A DNA stretch of 49,416 bases from Desulfobulbaceae bacterium (GCA_019163335.1 JAFLKM010000099.1:1-49416), one strand, 5' to 3'; positions 8,463-17,261 are shown, counted from the stretch's first letter. A program made the numbers and translations. Notes: a model not told the origin generated them from the letters alone.

Positions 8463-9449
8463 TTAGAATACCTTCAGTAATCCGGCTGTTAACAGCAGGT
8501 TGAACAGGGAAAGAGGAATTAGAATTTTCCAGGAAAGATTGAGCAATCCATAAATGGTTGTTCGAGGAAAGGTCCAACGAATCCAAATGAATGTTGCAAT
8601 CAGAAGATAAATCTTCAGCAAGAACCACCAGACACCTGGAAATAGGCCGAAGGGGCAATCCCAGCCACCAAGGAAAAGAATGGTTGTCAGGCTGGCGCCA
8701 ATGACGATATTGGCGTATTCTCCCATAAAAAAAAGACCAAACCCCATACTGCCATACTCTGTATGAAATCCGGCCACCAGTTCACTCTCTGCCTCGCCAA
8801 GATCAAAGGGGGCGCGATTGGTTTCTGCCAGTGAACAGATAAAAAACAAGATAAAGGAGAGGGGCATTAACGGACTGTGGAGGGAGGGGAAGATGTTCCA
8901 GTGCCAGAAGCCACCGGCCTGAGCGCTTGTGATTGTTTTGAGATCCATGGACCCTGTGATCATGACCACAGTAATGGCGGTGATCAGCATCGGGATTTCA
9001 TAGGAGATATTCTGAGAAACTGCCCTGACCGAGGCCATGACCGCGTATTTATTCCGGGAGCCCCATCCGGCAAAGAGGACGGCCAAGGCGCCCATGGAGG
9101 CAAAGGCGAATATCATAAGGACGCCGATGTCCATATTATGAGCAACGATGTTTTCACTGAAAGGGATGGTCACAAAACTCATAATTGCAGGGGCCATGGC
9201 CAGAACCGGGGCAACCATGAAGAGGATTTTGTCAGCACCTCCTGGGATCATGATCTGCTTTGTCATCAGCTTGATCCCATCGAGGGGTGGCTGCAGGAGT
9301 CCAAAAGGCCCGTTGATATTTGGTCCTGGACGCCGCTGTATGCGGGCTGCTCCTCTCCGCTCGGCCCAGACCAGATACGCGGCATTGAGTGCGGCAAAGC
9401 CAATGGCGATCACCACAGCAACTATGACATTTAAGACTGTTAAACTCAT
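8463..9449 (-). CDS. nuoH: NADH-quinone oxidoreductase subunit H
   Basis: This 328-residue protein has eight or more membrane helices and unmistakable NuoH motifs: WAERRGAARIQRRPGPN near the N-terminus, GPFGLLQPPLDGIKL, the loop FFICSLAETNRAPFDLGEAE with its conserved acidic residues, and LVAGFHTEYGSM. NuoH forms the quinone-access tunnel and the first proton path. The gene follows nuoD after a 73-base gap and abuts nuoI. Confidence 0.97.
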   Translation of the reverse strand: MSLTVLNVIVAVVIAIGFAALNAAYLVWAERRGAARIQRRPGPNINGPFGLLQPPLDGIKLMTKQIMIPGGADKILFMVAPVLAMAPAIMSFVTIPFSENIVAHNMDIGVLMIFAFASMGALAVLFAGWGSRNKYAVMASVRAVSQNISYEIPMLITAITVVMITGSMDLKTITSAQAGGFWHWNIFPSLHSPLMPLSFILFFICSLAETNRAPFDLGEAESELVAGFHTEYGSMGFGLFFMGEYANIVIGASLTTILFLGGWDCPFGLFPGVWWFLLKIYLLIATFIWIRWTFPRTTIYGLLNLSWKILIPLSLFNLLLTAGLLKVF

Positions 9450-9522
9450 TACACTTCTCCCCTTACTTCATTTTTCCATTCAAATGAAACTCATGCTGGT
9501 TGCATTTTTGTAAAAAATGAAA

Positions 9523-10641
9523 TTACCTGTCAATTTCTGGTATAACAAGATCAAGACTTCCCATGAATGCAAGGGCATCCATGATCATCATTCCTTCACA
9601 TGCCTCATCAAAGAGGTGCATATTGGAATATGTTGGCGAGCGAAGTTTCAACCGGTAGGCATTTTTGTCGCCATCGCTGACAATCCTGATTCCAAAACTG
9701 CCGCGTGCTGTTTCGACGGCCTGGTAAAAATCTCCAACCGGTAACTTAATATTTTTTGGCTTCTTTTCGGCCATGATTGGTCCACCTGGTAATTTTGCCA
9801 GTCCTTGTTCGATGATTCTCAGAGATTGTTCCATCTCATCCATCCTGACTTTGAAACGCGCCATGGAATCGCATTCATGATAGACTGGAATGTCAAAGTC
9901 AAATTCAGGATACACGGAATAAGGCTCATTTTTGCGGACATCAAAATTGATGCCGGATCCTCGAGCAACTGCACCGGTAGCCCCATATTTACGGCACATT
10001 TCCGCAGAAATAGGACCAATCCCTTCCAATCGTTTTTGAAAGATGATATTTCCGGTTACTAATGCGGCATATTTTTTCAGGGATTTGCGCATGCGGGGAA
10101 TGAAACGTTTAGCGGCTTCAATAAAATCGTCATCAACATCGTTGTAGAGCCCGCCAAAGCGGTAGTAGCAATAAGTAAGCCTTGCTCCGGTTACAGCCTC
10201 CAGCATATCTAAAATATACTCACGATCCTCAAGTGCGTACATGAGAGGGCTGAAGCCCCCAAGATCCATGACATAGCACCCAAACCAGAAGAGATGTGAA
10301 GCCAGGCGATTGAGCTCAACGGTGATGGCCCGGATATATTCAGCACGTTCTGGTACTTCAATCCCAGCCGCCCGTTCAATGACCAGGACATGACCATGGG
10401 TATAACCGAGAGCGCCAAGATAATCCAAACGACTGAGGTTGGGAAGATACTGGGCATAGGTTCTGTTTTCACCCATCTTCTCGTGCATACGGTGAACATA
10501 GCCCAGGACGGTTTCGGCCTTGACGATATATTCCCCATCCATTTCCATTTTTACCCGGAGGACACCGTGGGTTGCTGGATGTTGGGGGCCTACATTAAGG
10601 ATGAATGTTTCACCCGGTTGGAGTTGAATTGGAGCGCTCAT
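9523..10641 (-). CDS. nuoD: NADH-quinone oxidoreductase subunit D
   Basis: This 372-residue 49-kDa-type subunit carries the quinone-site signature GPQHPATHGVLR near the N-terminus, the HRMHEKMGENRTYAQYLPN segment and the SPTYSNMHLFDEA region near the C-terminus. Like other NuoD proteins it lacks the Ni-binding cysteines of the homologous hydrogenase large subunits, so it is a complex I subunit and not a hydrogenase. The start overlaps the nuoC stop by four bases. NuoC and NuoD are separate genes here, unlike the fused gene of enterobacteria. Confidence 0.97.
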   Translation of the reverse strand: MSAPIQLQPGETFILNVGPQHPATHGVLRVKMEMDGEYIVKAETVLGYVHRMHEKMGENRTYAQYLPNLSRLDYLGALGYTHGHVLVIERAAGIEVPERAEYIRAITVELNRLASHLFWFGCYVMDLGGFSPLMYALEDREYILDMLEAVTGARLTYCYYRFGGLYNDVDDDFIEAAKRFIPRMRKSLKKYAALVTGNIIFQKRLEGIGPISAEMCRKYGATGAVARGSGINFDVRKNEPYSVYPEFDFDIPVYHECDSMARFKVRMDEMEQSLRIIEQGLAKLPGGPIMAEKKPKNIKLPVGDFYQAVETARGSFGIRIVSDGDKNAYRLKLRSPTYSNMHLFDEACEGMMIMDALAFMGSLDLVIPEIDR

Positions 10642-11126
10642 GCCTTGAAATCCTTTAAGAGTGGATGAAAATCTGCATCTTCAGGAAGGAGCAGGGGGAT
10701 GAGATGAGGATGTCCCGCGAATTTAATACCGAAAAAATCGTGGGTTTCCCGTTCATGCCAGTTTGCTCCGGCGTATATTGATGTAATTGTGGGAACTACA
10801 GGTTGATCACGAGGGACTCTGGTACGGATTACAACGCGGCAAGCGTCAAAGTCAAAGCGGGCAAAGTCATAAATGACCTCCAGCTGTTTTTCTTTAATCC
10901 AATCAACTCCAGTGATGCTTTCAATGAAAAATCCCGCCTGATCAATGATTTCAACAGCAGCCAGGAGTTGATCTGCTTCTACCTTGGCATCAAGATGGTA
11001 TCCATGGGCGTTGTAGTCACAAGTGATAACGCCGTTGCCTCTGGGAGCACCTGCTTCAACTTCAACTGCTGGTGCAGATTCAGCAAACAGGGATTGCAGT
11101 GCCTCTCTGGTAGTGTTTAGTATCAT
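10638..11126 (-). CDS. nuoC: NADH-quinone oxidoreductase subunit C
   Basis: This is the 30-kDa-type subunit, about 162 residues from the ATG at 11126. The family motif WHERETHDFFGIKFAGHP and the following LIPLLLPED are clear. I chose ATG 11126 because GGAG lies about nine bases upstream. The frame can be extended five codons to a TTG, which is less likely. Its job is structural: it joins NuoB, NuoD and NuoI in the peripheral arm. It ends overlapping nuoD. Confidence 0.94.
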   Translation of the reverse strand: MILNTTREALQSLFAESAPAVEVEAGAPRGNGVITCDYNAHGYHLDAKVEADQLLAAVEIIDQAGFFIESITGVDWIKEKQLEVIYDFARFDFDACRVVIRTRVPRDQPVVPTITSIYAGANWHERETHDFFGIKFAGHPHLIPLLLPEDADFHPLLKDFKA

Positions 11127-11203
11127 GTCCTGTGGCTCCAAAGGAGAAAAAAACTAAATTTCGAGATAAGGTATCTGATCCGTATTGGTCAGGATAAAAA
11201 AAA

Positions 11204-11743
11204 TTATACCGTCTCGGGATTCTTCCATCGTTTCCAGCCCGAGACCTTGTGCTCAAGCTCAATAATTCCCTGGAGCAAGGCCTCAGGTCGTGGAGGACAT
11301 CCGGGGACATAAATATCAACTGGTAAAAACTTGTCTGCCCCCAGAACAATGCCATATTGTCCTTCAAAGGCAAAAGGGCCACCCGAAATTGCGCAGTTCC
11401 CAAGGGCCATAACCCATTTTGGTTCAGACATCTGATCGTAGAGGGTTTTGATCCCAGGCTGCATTTTTTTGGAAATGGTACCAGCGACAATCATCAGATC
11501 AGCCTGTCGGGCTGAAGGACGGAAAACTTCCGCTCCAAAGCGTGACATGTCAAATCTGGCGCATCCTGTTGCCATCATTTCAATGGCACAGCACGCCAAG
11601 CCGAAGGTAAGGGGCCATAAGGAGTTGGACCTGCCGATATTAATCAGTTTGTCGGCAATGGCAAAGTGAACTAATGATGAAGGTACCGGTTCTAACGGTG
11701 AAGGTATGTTCTGCGTTCCCACTTGAATACTCCCTTGATCCAT
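11204..11743 (-). CDS. nuoB: NADH-quinone oxidoreductase subunit B (cluster N2)
   Basis: This 179-residue subunit binds the terminal [4Fe-4S] cluster N2 through [17 protein letters not shown] (the tandem cysteines), the Cys in [12 protein letters not shown] and the Cys in [15 protein letters not shown]. All four ligands are present. The predicted ATG at 11743 would overlap nuoA by 52 bases without an obvious ribosome binding site, so translation is either coupled or starts a few codons later. It passes electrons to quinone at the NuoB-NuoD interface. Confidence 0.95.
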   Translation of the reverse strand: MDQGSIQVGTQNIPSPLEPVPSSLVHFAIADKLINIGRSNSLWPLTFGLACCAIEMMATGCARFDMSRFGAEVFRPSARQADLMIVAGTISKKMQPGIKTLYDQMSEPKWVMALGNCAISGGPFAFEGQYGIVLGADKFLPVDIYVPGCPPRPEALLQGIIELEHKVSGWKRWKNPETV

Positions 11744-12111
11744 GCATAGACGATTGCGAGTGATAAAATTCCAACAAAGATAACAATTTCAACAAAATCT
11801 CTATAGGCAAACATCTCATTGTTATAGGCAAGGGCGACGGGAAACAGGAAGAGGACATCTACGTCAAAGGCAAGAAAGATGAGGGCATACAGAAAAAAGA
11901 CGACGCCATAACGGACCCAGCTATCACCAATGGGAACCATGCCGCATTCAATGAATTGCTTGTTCTTGTTTTCGAACTGACGGGTGCCGCGAGGCATTAG
12001 GAGATAAACGATGGCGATAGGGCCAAAAGCGAAGGCGAGACCACCTAATGTAAAGACTGTGATCCAAAGAACATTGTCACGATAAAGAAAATCTGAAAAT
12101 TGAAGTTCCAT
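11692..12111 (-). CDS. nuoA: NADH-quinone oxidoreductase subunit A
   Basis: This 139-residue protein has three membrane helices and the NuoA loop motif [33 protein letters not shown], in which the conserved Cys sits in the loop beside the quinone site. It is the first gene of the operon. Unusually, the ATG is preceded by a run of ten G (12113-12122 as C on the plus strand) only two bases away, overlapping where the ribosome binding site should be. The promoter lies about 55 bases further upstream. Confidence 0.95.
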   Translation of the reverse strand: MELQFSDFLYRDNVLWITVFTLGGLAFAFGPIAIVYLLMPRGTRQFENKNKQFIECGMVPIGDSWVRYGVVFFLYALIFLAFDVDVLFLFPVALAYNNEMFAYRDFVEIVIFVGILSLAIVYAWIKGVFKWERRTYLHR

Positions 12112-12112
12112 A

Positions 12113-12122
12113 CCCCCCCCCC
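12113..12122 (-). promoter_or_regulatory. G10 tract at the nuoA translation start
   Basis: Ten consecutive G on the coding strand end two bases before the nuoA ATG and stand in for a normal Shine-Dalgarno sequence. Tracts of this length can vary by slipped-strand replication, which would change spacing and translation of the first complex I gene. No variation can be seen in a single sequence. Confidence 0.5.
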
Positions 12123-12164
12123 GAAGTTGATTGGACTACCAGCCCTTCATCATTGTTGGAAAAG

Positions 12165-12193
12165 TTTATAATGAACGGTTGAAAGCTTGTCAA
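12165..12193 (-). promoter_or_regulatory. Sigma70 promoter of the nuo operon
   Basis: Read on the minus strand, TTGACA (12188-12193) is followed after exactly 17 bases by TATAAA (12165-12170). This is an almost perfect housekeeping promoter pointing at nuoA, leaving an untranslated leader of roughly 45-50 bases. Confidence 0.75.
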
Positions 12194-12199
12194 CTGAAT

Positions 12200-12217
12200 A
12201 GTGAACGATGGTTCACT
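12200..12217. promoter_or_regulatory. Dyad operator candidate AGTGAAC-GATG-GTTCACT
   Basis: A perfect 7-bp inverted repeat with a 4-base spacer lies six bases upstream of the nuo -35 box, in the divergent region shared with the LysR gene. The position suits an activator site for nuo or an autoregulatory site for the regulator. The spacing does not fit the T-N11-A LysR box exactly, so the cognate protein is uncertain. Confidence 0.45.
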
Positions 12218-12377
12218 GTTTATAAAGTTTAATTGCTCAATTTTATAAGAATAATTATTGGTGGAACGTAATGATTATGAAAATAGTTGAGATAAAATAT
12301 TTACGTGATAGAGTGGCGAATGGCTAATATAAAAAAACGATATTTTTTATAAGTAATATTGAAGAAAGGGATGTGAA

Positions 12378-13370
12378 ATGTCTATCACCTTGAGACAATT
12401 AGAAATATTTATAGCTGTAGCTGAGACTGCCCAGGTTACCAAGGCGAGTAAGAAATTGTTTGTGACCCAGTCTGCGGTGAGCATGGCCTTGGCTGAGTTA
12501 GAAAATCAGCTTGTTGGTCCCTTATTTGATCGGCATGGCCGCAGCCTGATTTTAAATGAGCGAGGTCGTTATCTGTTGCCCCTCGCCAAGGATATTGTTT
12601 GTCAGGTCAGCAATGTCGAGAGTATCATGTCTGAAAAGGATGATGAGCTTACCGGTCATATTAATATTGTGGCAAGTACCACTATCGGCGATTACCTTCT
12701 CCCGTATCTGATAGGTGCTTTTAAGCGGATGCATGCCAAGGTCGGAATAAATATGCTGGTACACCATACCCGCTATGCTGAAACCCTTGTCCAGAAAGGA
12801 GAGGCCGACATCGGTTTTGTAGAGGGCCCGGTCACCCATCCCGACACTATCGTCCGCCCTTGGTTTAAGGATGAGCTGGTTATTCTCGTTGGTCCCGGAG
12901 ATCCACTGAATGGAAATGATGTATTTAACGTGAAGACTGATTTCAGAGGTACCGGGTGGATCATGCGGGAAGAGGGGTCGGGAACCGTTGCGATCTTTCG
13001 TGAAAAAATGAAAGCGTATCTTGATCAGATTCATGTGATTATGGAGATGGGACATCCAGAGGCAATTAAGCGGGCGGTTGAGTCTGGAGTGGGGATTGCA
13101 TGTCTGTCAGAGTTATCAGTGTGTCGGGAAGTGGAGCATGGCTGGTTGAAAAGTCTCAAGGTGGAAGGCGTTGACATGCATCGACAACTTCAGATTATTA
13201 CGCGCAAGGGAAACGTCTTGAGTGATGCCCTGGCCGAATTTCTTGCCTTCTGTGATGTCATGTCTACTTGCAGTGCCAGCAGGGCCTGTTTGTCTTCTCC
13301 CTGGAAGTTGCAGTCCTTGCTGGCCAAGCAGTCTTTGCTGGCCAAACAGCTGTTGACGTTGAAGAAATAG
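12378..13370 (+). CDS. LysR family transcriptional regulator
   Basis: The N-terminal winged helix-turn-helix (residues 1-60; SITLRQLEIFIAVAETAQVT, KLFVTQSAVSMALAELE) is typical of LysR proteins. A type 2 periplasmic-binding fold (about 90-295) senses a small-molecule effector that I cannot identify. It resembles the CysB/YeiE-like branch by eye. The gene is divergent from the nuo operon with 266 bases between them, which contain the operator candidate at 12200-12217, so it may control nuo. That is inference from position. The C-terminus is odd: residues about 305-330 include a repeated SLLAKQ unit and look like an extension beyond the usual domain end. Confidence 0.92.
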   Translation: MSITLRQLEIFIAVAETAQVTKASKKLFVTQSAVSMALAELENQLVGPLFDRHGRSLILNERGRYLLPLAKDIVCQVSNVESIMSEKDDELTGHINIVASTTIGDYLLPYLIGAFKRMHAKVGINMLVHHTRYAETLVQKGEADIGFVEGPVTHPDTIVRPWFKDELVILVGPGDPLNGNDVFNVKTDFRGTGWIMREEGSGTVAIFREKMKAYLDQIHVIMEMGHPEAIKRAVESGVGIACLSELSVCREVEHGWLKSLKVEGVDMHRQLQIITRKGNVLSDALAEFLAFCDVMSTCSASRACLSSPWKLQSLLAKQSLLAKQLLTLKK

Positions 13371-13415
13371 TTTTTGTGTGAAGGGATTGCCTGCAGGAAA
13401 CGAGGAACGTTGGTT

Positions 13416-13469
13416 CAGAAAATGAAATGCCGGTTACGGAATGATTCGTAACCGGCATTTCATTTTCTG
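13416..13469. terminator. Bidirectional terminator, 23-bp perfect stem
   Basis: Arms 13416-13438 and 13447-13469 are perfect inverted repeats of 23 bp with an 8-base loop. The outer part of each arm is A/T-rich (AAAATGAAAT), giving T-rich tails both ways. It separates the convergent LysR and aminotransferase genes. Confidence 0.85.
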
Positions 13470-13473
13470 TGGC

Positions 13474-14685
13474 TTAGTTTTTGAGATTTTTAAGGGCTGT
13501 TTTTATTCGGGCCATCCCATCTTTAATGATATCCATGGAAGTGGCAAAGGAGAAGCGAACAAAGTCGTCGGCCCCGAACGCTGCCCCGGGTACTGAAGCT
13601 ACTTTGGCTTCGTCAAGGAAATAATCGGCGAGGTCCACGGAGTTGTTGATGATTTTTCCGTTAAAATTTTTACCAAAATATTCGGAAAAATTAGGGAAAA
13701 CATAAAAAGCCCCATCGGGATTGACGCAGCTTACTCCCTCGATTGAACGGAGATCGGCAACAAAAAAGTCACGTCTGGGAAGAAAGGCCTTGAGCATGGT
13801 TTTAGGAAAATCCTGGGGGCCGGTTACAGCAGCAAGTGCAGCTTTCTGGGAAATCGATGCTGCGTTTGAGGTTGACTGGCCTTGAATTTTGTTCATTGCG
13901 GCGATGATATGTTTTGGGCCGGCCGTCCATCCAATCCGCCAGCCGGTCATGGCAAAAGATTTGGAAACCCCGTTCAGCATCAGGGTCTGCTCCTTTAATC
14001 CTTCGTCAATGGCGAGGATATGTGGAAGGTCTGTATCCATGTAACTGATGGTGTCATAGATGTCATCAGTGATGATCAGCCAGCCGTTTTCTCGGGCCAT
14101 CTTGGCGATGGCCTGCAGGGCTTCGACCGAAAAAACTGAGCCGGTGGGATTGGAAGGAGAGTTGATAATAATGGCCCTGGTTTTACTGCTCGCATACTGG
14201 GGGAGGATGTCAGGGTTGAGATCAAAATTGTCTTTTTCGAGAAGGGGTACGAGTACTGGAGTGCCACCTGCCAATTGAACCATGGGTGGATAAGAGACCC
14301 AGTAAGGAGTGGGGATAAGGACTTCATCGCCGGGATTAATAACCGCCTGAAACATATTGTAGAGGCCATGTTTTCCGCCGCACGCGATCTGGATTTCATC
14401 CATGGTGTAGGAAAGACCTTTTTCTCGCAGAAGATTCTGGCTGACGGCTTCACGTAATTCTGGCATACCCGGGACAGCGGTATAGCGGGTAAAACCTTCA
14501 TCAATGGCTTTTTTCCCTGCTGCACAGACATGGGGCGGAGTATCAAAGTCCGGTTCACCGACGCTGAAGTTAAGTATATCGGCGCCTGCTGCTTTCAGGG
14601 CCTTGGCCTTGGCATTAACCGCCAGGGTTGGAGAAGGTTTGATATTGGTGACTCTGTCAGCCAGTGTGATGATTGGAGAACTCAT
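13474..14685 (-). CDS. Class I pyridoxal-phosphate aminotransferase, aspartate aminotransferase-like
   Basis: This 403-residue fold-type I aminotransferase of the Ib subgroup carries the N-terminal motif ADILNFSVGEPDFDTP, the substrate-binding NSPSNPTGSVF, the Asp/Tyr pair in ITDDIYDTISY and the PLP lysine in NGVSKSFAMTGWRIGW. The most likely reaction is aspartate:2-oxoglutarate transamination, but aromatic amino acids or prephenate are accepted by close relatives. It is encoded alone on the minus strand, 164 bases downstream of truA, and ends at the strong hairpin at 13416-13469. Confidence 0.92.
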   Translation of the reverse strand: MSSPIITLADRVTNIKPSPTLAVNAKAKALKAAGADILNFSVGEPDFDTPPHVCAAGKKAIDEGFTRYTAVPGMPELREAVSQNLLREKGLSYTMDEIQIACGGKHGLYNMFQAVINPGDEVLIPTPYWVSYPPMVQLAGGTPVLVPLLEKDNFDLNPDILPQYASSKTRAIIINSPSNPTGSVFSVEALQAIAKMARENGWLIITDDIYDTISYMDTDLPHILAIDEGLKEQTLMLNGVSKSFAMTGWRIGWTAGPKHIIAAMNKIQGQSTSNAASISQKAALAAVTGPQDFPKTMLKAFLPRRDFFVADLRSIEGVSCVNPDGAFYVFPNFSEYFGKNFNGKIINNSVDLADYFLDEAKVASVPGAAFGADDFVRFSFATSMDIIKDGMARIKTALKNLKN

Positions 14686-14849
14686 GGTTGTGATCCTGTT
14701 ATAAAAAGTTTGAGGACAAGTTACTCAATGATGAGATGATTTTTCAGGGTAAAAGACAGTTGCAACACTAAATTTTATTCCTGTAACTGTTTCGTTTCTT
14801 TTTGGCAATAAGAAACATCTGAATGGTGAGCTGCTAATCATGGGTAGAT

Positions 14850-15605
14850 TCAATAGGCTATTTTTTCAAGAACAAGGCCATGGGCGGGAGCGGTAGGGCC
14901 AGCCGAAGATCGATTTTTGGCTAGGACTGTGCGCTCAAATTCCATGATTGAGCGTTTCTCTTTCCCCACTTCAAGCAAGGTCCCCACAAGGTTCCGAACC
15001 ATATGGCGGAGAAAGCCGTCCCCGGTGAATTGAAACCTGTATGTTGTGGGATCAATTTGAATGAAAGTCGCTTCATGCAGGGTGCGGATTGACCCGCGCG
15101 CACTGGGGGCATTAAGATCTCGTGAACCTGATGCCTCAAAACTTGCGAAGTCATGGGTTCCTGTAATTATCTCTAGACAGGAGAGGATATTTTGCGGGCA
15201 CCGAAGGTCGGGGAAATGCATTGTGTAAAGGCGTTCCAAAGGGGATTGAACCGGGCCGGTAAATAGAGAATAGGTGTATGTTTTGGCCTTGGCGGAGAAA
15301 CGGGCATGGAAGCCCAGGTCTTCGTCGGTGGCATCAATAATACGGATGGCATGGGGAAGTAATGAGTTGAGTCCCTTGATAAGGGCAGGGCAGCCAATGG
15401 TGCTTGTGGTTTGGAAGCTGGCCACCATAGCTTTGGCGTGGACACCGGCATCGGTTCTGCCGGCTCCATGGAGAGATGCAGGATGATTGCATATCAGCTG
15501 GATCCGCTGCTCAAGCTCTCCCTGAATGGTGGCGGCGTTTGTTTGTCTCTGCCAGCCGCTATAGTTGCTTCCATCATAGGCGATGGTGAGTTTAATGTTG
15601 CGCAT
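14850..15605 (-). CDS. truA: tRNA pseudouridine(38-40) synthase TruA
   Basis: This 251-residue protein opens with NIKLTIAYDGSNYSGWQRQ and carries the catalytic aspartate in GAGRTDAGVHAKAM, the hallmark of TruA. Further conserved segments are FHARFSAKAKTYTY and FTGDGFLRHMVRNLVGTLLEVG. It converts uridines 38-40 of many tRNA anticodon arms to pseudouridine. It lies 63 bases downstream of argC in the same direction and may be co-transcribed with it. The length is normal for the family. Confidence 0.96.
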   Translation of the reverse strand: MRNIKLTIAYDGSNYSGWQRQTNAATIQGELEQRIQLICNHPASLHGAGRTDAGVHAKAMVASFQTTSTIGCPALIKGLNSLLPHAIRIIDATDEDLGFHARFSAKAKTYTYSLFTGPVQSPLERLYTMHFPDLRCPQNILSCLEIITGTHDFASFEASGSRDLNAPSARGSIRTLHEATFIQIDPTTYRFQFTGDGFLRHMVRNLVGTLLEVGKEKRSIMEFERTVLAKNRSSAGPTAPAHGLVLEKIAY

Positions 15606-15668
15606 GGCAGGAGTTGTGCCAGAAAGATGTCTGGAACAGAATTAATCGACGGGCAGGGTTTGCAAGGT

Positions 15669-16709
15669 TCAAGGAAAAAAGGGAGCGGATTCCAGTCCGG
15701 CAGTCTCGTCAAAACCACACATCAGGTTCATGTTATGCACTGCCTGGCCGGCAGCCCCTTTGACTATATTGTCGATGGCAGACAGGATGATGACCCGATT
15801 GGTACGGGTGTCAACCTTGAAGCCGATATCACAGAAGTTGGATCCCCGCACATACTGGGTGGCGGGAAAGGTGTCTTCGGGAAGGATGCGGATAAAGGGC
15901 TCCAGGGTATACATCTGATCAACCCAGTGTTTGATGTCAGCGTGCTTGATGCCGGGTTTGAGGTTGGCGTAAACGGTGCTTAAAATTCCTCGGGAGATTG
16001 GCAGCAGATGCGGGGTAAAAGAAATTTGCACCGGCTCCTGGAGAAAGGTGTTGATCTCCTGTTCTATTTCAGGGGTATGGCGATGGGTTCCGCCTACCTT
16101 GTAGGCCCGGAATCCATCAGCGACTTCACAGAAAAGTGAACCCACCTGGGCTGAGCGCCCAGCCCCGGAAGTCCCTGATTTAGAGTCGGCGATGATCGAT
16201 TGTGGCTCAATGCAGCCGGCCTTGAGGAGCGGGGCCAGTCCCAGAATAATGGATGTGGGGTAACAGCCGGGGTTAGCGATGAGTCTCGCTTTGCGGATCT
16301 CTTCCCGATACAGTTCGGGTAAGCCGTAGACAGCTTCTTTGAGGAGATCGGCAGCGTTATGCGGTTGATACCACTGTTCGTATACAGAGACGTCTCGCAG
16401 TCGGAAATCTGCTGATAGGTCCACCACTTTTTTCCCCGCGGCAAGAAGATCCGGGACGATATTCATCGCTGTTTTATGGGGAACTGCGGTGAAGAAGAAA
16501 TCGGCTCTGGCACACAGCTCATCTGTCGTAAGATTTTCGCAGATGAGATTGGTTTTTTTACGTAAATTGGGGAAAACCTGGCCCAAGGGTTGGTTCGCGT
16601 ATTGTCTTGATGTGGCGGCGGTGAGATTTACCTGCGGGTGGTTGCAAAGAATTCTGACCAGTTCAACACCGGTGTAGCCGGAGGCACCAATAATTGCGAC
16701 GTTTATCAT
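15669..16709 (-). CDS. argC: N-acetyl-gamma-glutamyl-phosphate reductase
   Basis: This protein is 346 residues from the ATG at 16709, which begins INVAIIGASGYTGVELVRIL, the NADP-binding Rossmann start of ArgC. The catalytic Cys lies in ANPGCYPTSIILGLAPLL, and the C-terminal half carries the SGAGR and GTHRHTPEIEQE motifs. It catalyses the NADPH-dependent third step of arginine biosynthesis. The frame extends seven codons further upstream (16730), but that would precede the dinucleotide fold without benefit. It follows a terminator at 16740-16777 and so is transcribed separately from the ribosomal protein genes. Confidence 0.96.
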   Translation of the reverse strand: MINVAIIGASGYTGVELVRILCNHPQVNLTAATSRQYANQPLGQVFPNLRKKTNLICENLTTDELCARADFFFTAVPHKTAMNIVPDLLAAGKKVVDLSADFRLRDVSVYEQWYQPHNAADLLKEAVYGLPELYREEIRKARLIANPGCYPTSIILGLAPLLKAGCIEPQSIIADSKSGTSGAGRSAQVGSLFCEVADGFRAYKVGGTHRHTPEIEQEINTFLQEPVQISFTPHLLPISRGILSTVYANLKPGIKHADIKHWVDQMYTLEPFIRILPEDTFPATQYVRGSNFCDIGFKVDTRTNRVIILSAIDNIVKGAAGQAVHNMNLMCGFDETAGLESAPFFP

Positions 16710-16739
16710 GATAAATACCCGATGAAGCATCTGGTAGAA

Positions 16740-16777
16740 TAAAAAGAGGGAATAACAGCAACACTGTTATTCCCTCT
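16740..16777 (-). terminator. Intrinsic terminator after rpsI
   Basis: A perfect 14-bp stem (16745-16758 with 16764-16777) has a 5-base loop, followed on the minus strand by a T-rich tail (16740-16744). It separates rpsI from argC. Confidence 0.88.
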
Positions 16778-16856
16778 GGGAAATCAATTATCCTTTCTGT
16801 CAGAAGCTATTCATATTTGATCAAATAAATAAGAATAGCTTAAGGAGAGAAGGAGA

Positions 16857-17261
16857 TTAACGTTTTGAGAACTGGAATTTAGCGCGTGCACCCTTCTGAC
16901 CATATTTTTTCCGCTCTTTCATACGGGGATCACGGGTCAAAAGGCCTGATTTTTTCAGAGGAAGCCTGTTGTCTGGGTTTACATGCAGCAGAGCTCTTGA
17001 GATACCATGGGTCAGGGCATCAACCTGGGCAGATTTTCCGCCGCCTTTCAGGGTGGCAATGACATCATAGCCTTCGGCGTTTTCTGTAACCTTAAAGGGT
17101 TTTGCTATTTTATAGGTCTTAAAGGTGCCGCCAAAATAGTCCTCGGCGCTCAATGAGTTTACTGTAACTTTTCCGGTGCCGGGAGTAATCCATACTCTGG
17201 CAACGGCTGTTTTTCTTTTTCCTGTGGCGTAAAAACGATTATCAGCCATATTATGAGCCAT
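16857..17261 (-). CDS. rpsI: 30S ribosomal protein S9
   Basis: This 134-residue protein has the signature FYATGKRKTAVARVWITPG, the central GGGKSAQVDALTHGISRALL and the basic C-terminal tail KKYGQKGARAKFQFSKR that reaches the P-site tRNA. It follows rplM after 21 bases, the standard rplM-rpsI pair. GGAGA lies about nine bases before the ATG at 17261. Confidence 0.98.
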   Translation of the reverse strand: MAHNMADNRFYATGKRKTAVARVWITPGTGKVTVNSLSAEDYFGGTFKTYKIAKPFKVTENAEGYDVIATLKGGGKSAQVDALTHGISRALLHVNPDNRLPLKKSGLLTRDPRMKERKKYGQKGARAKFQFSKR

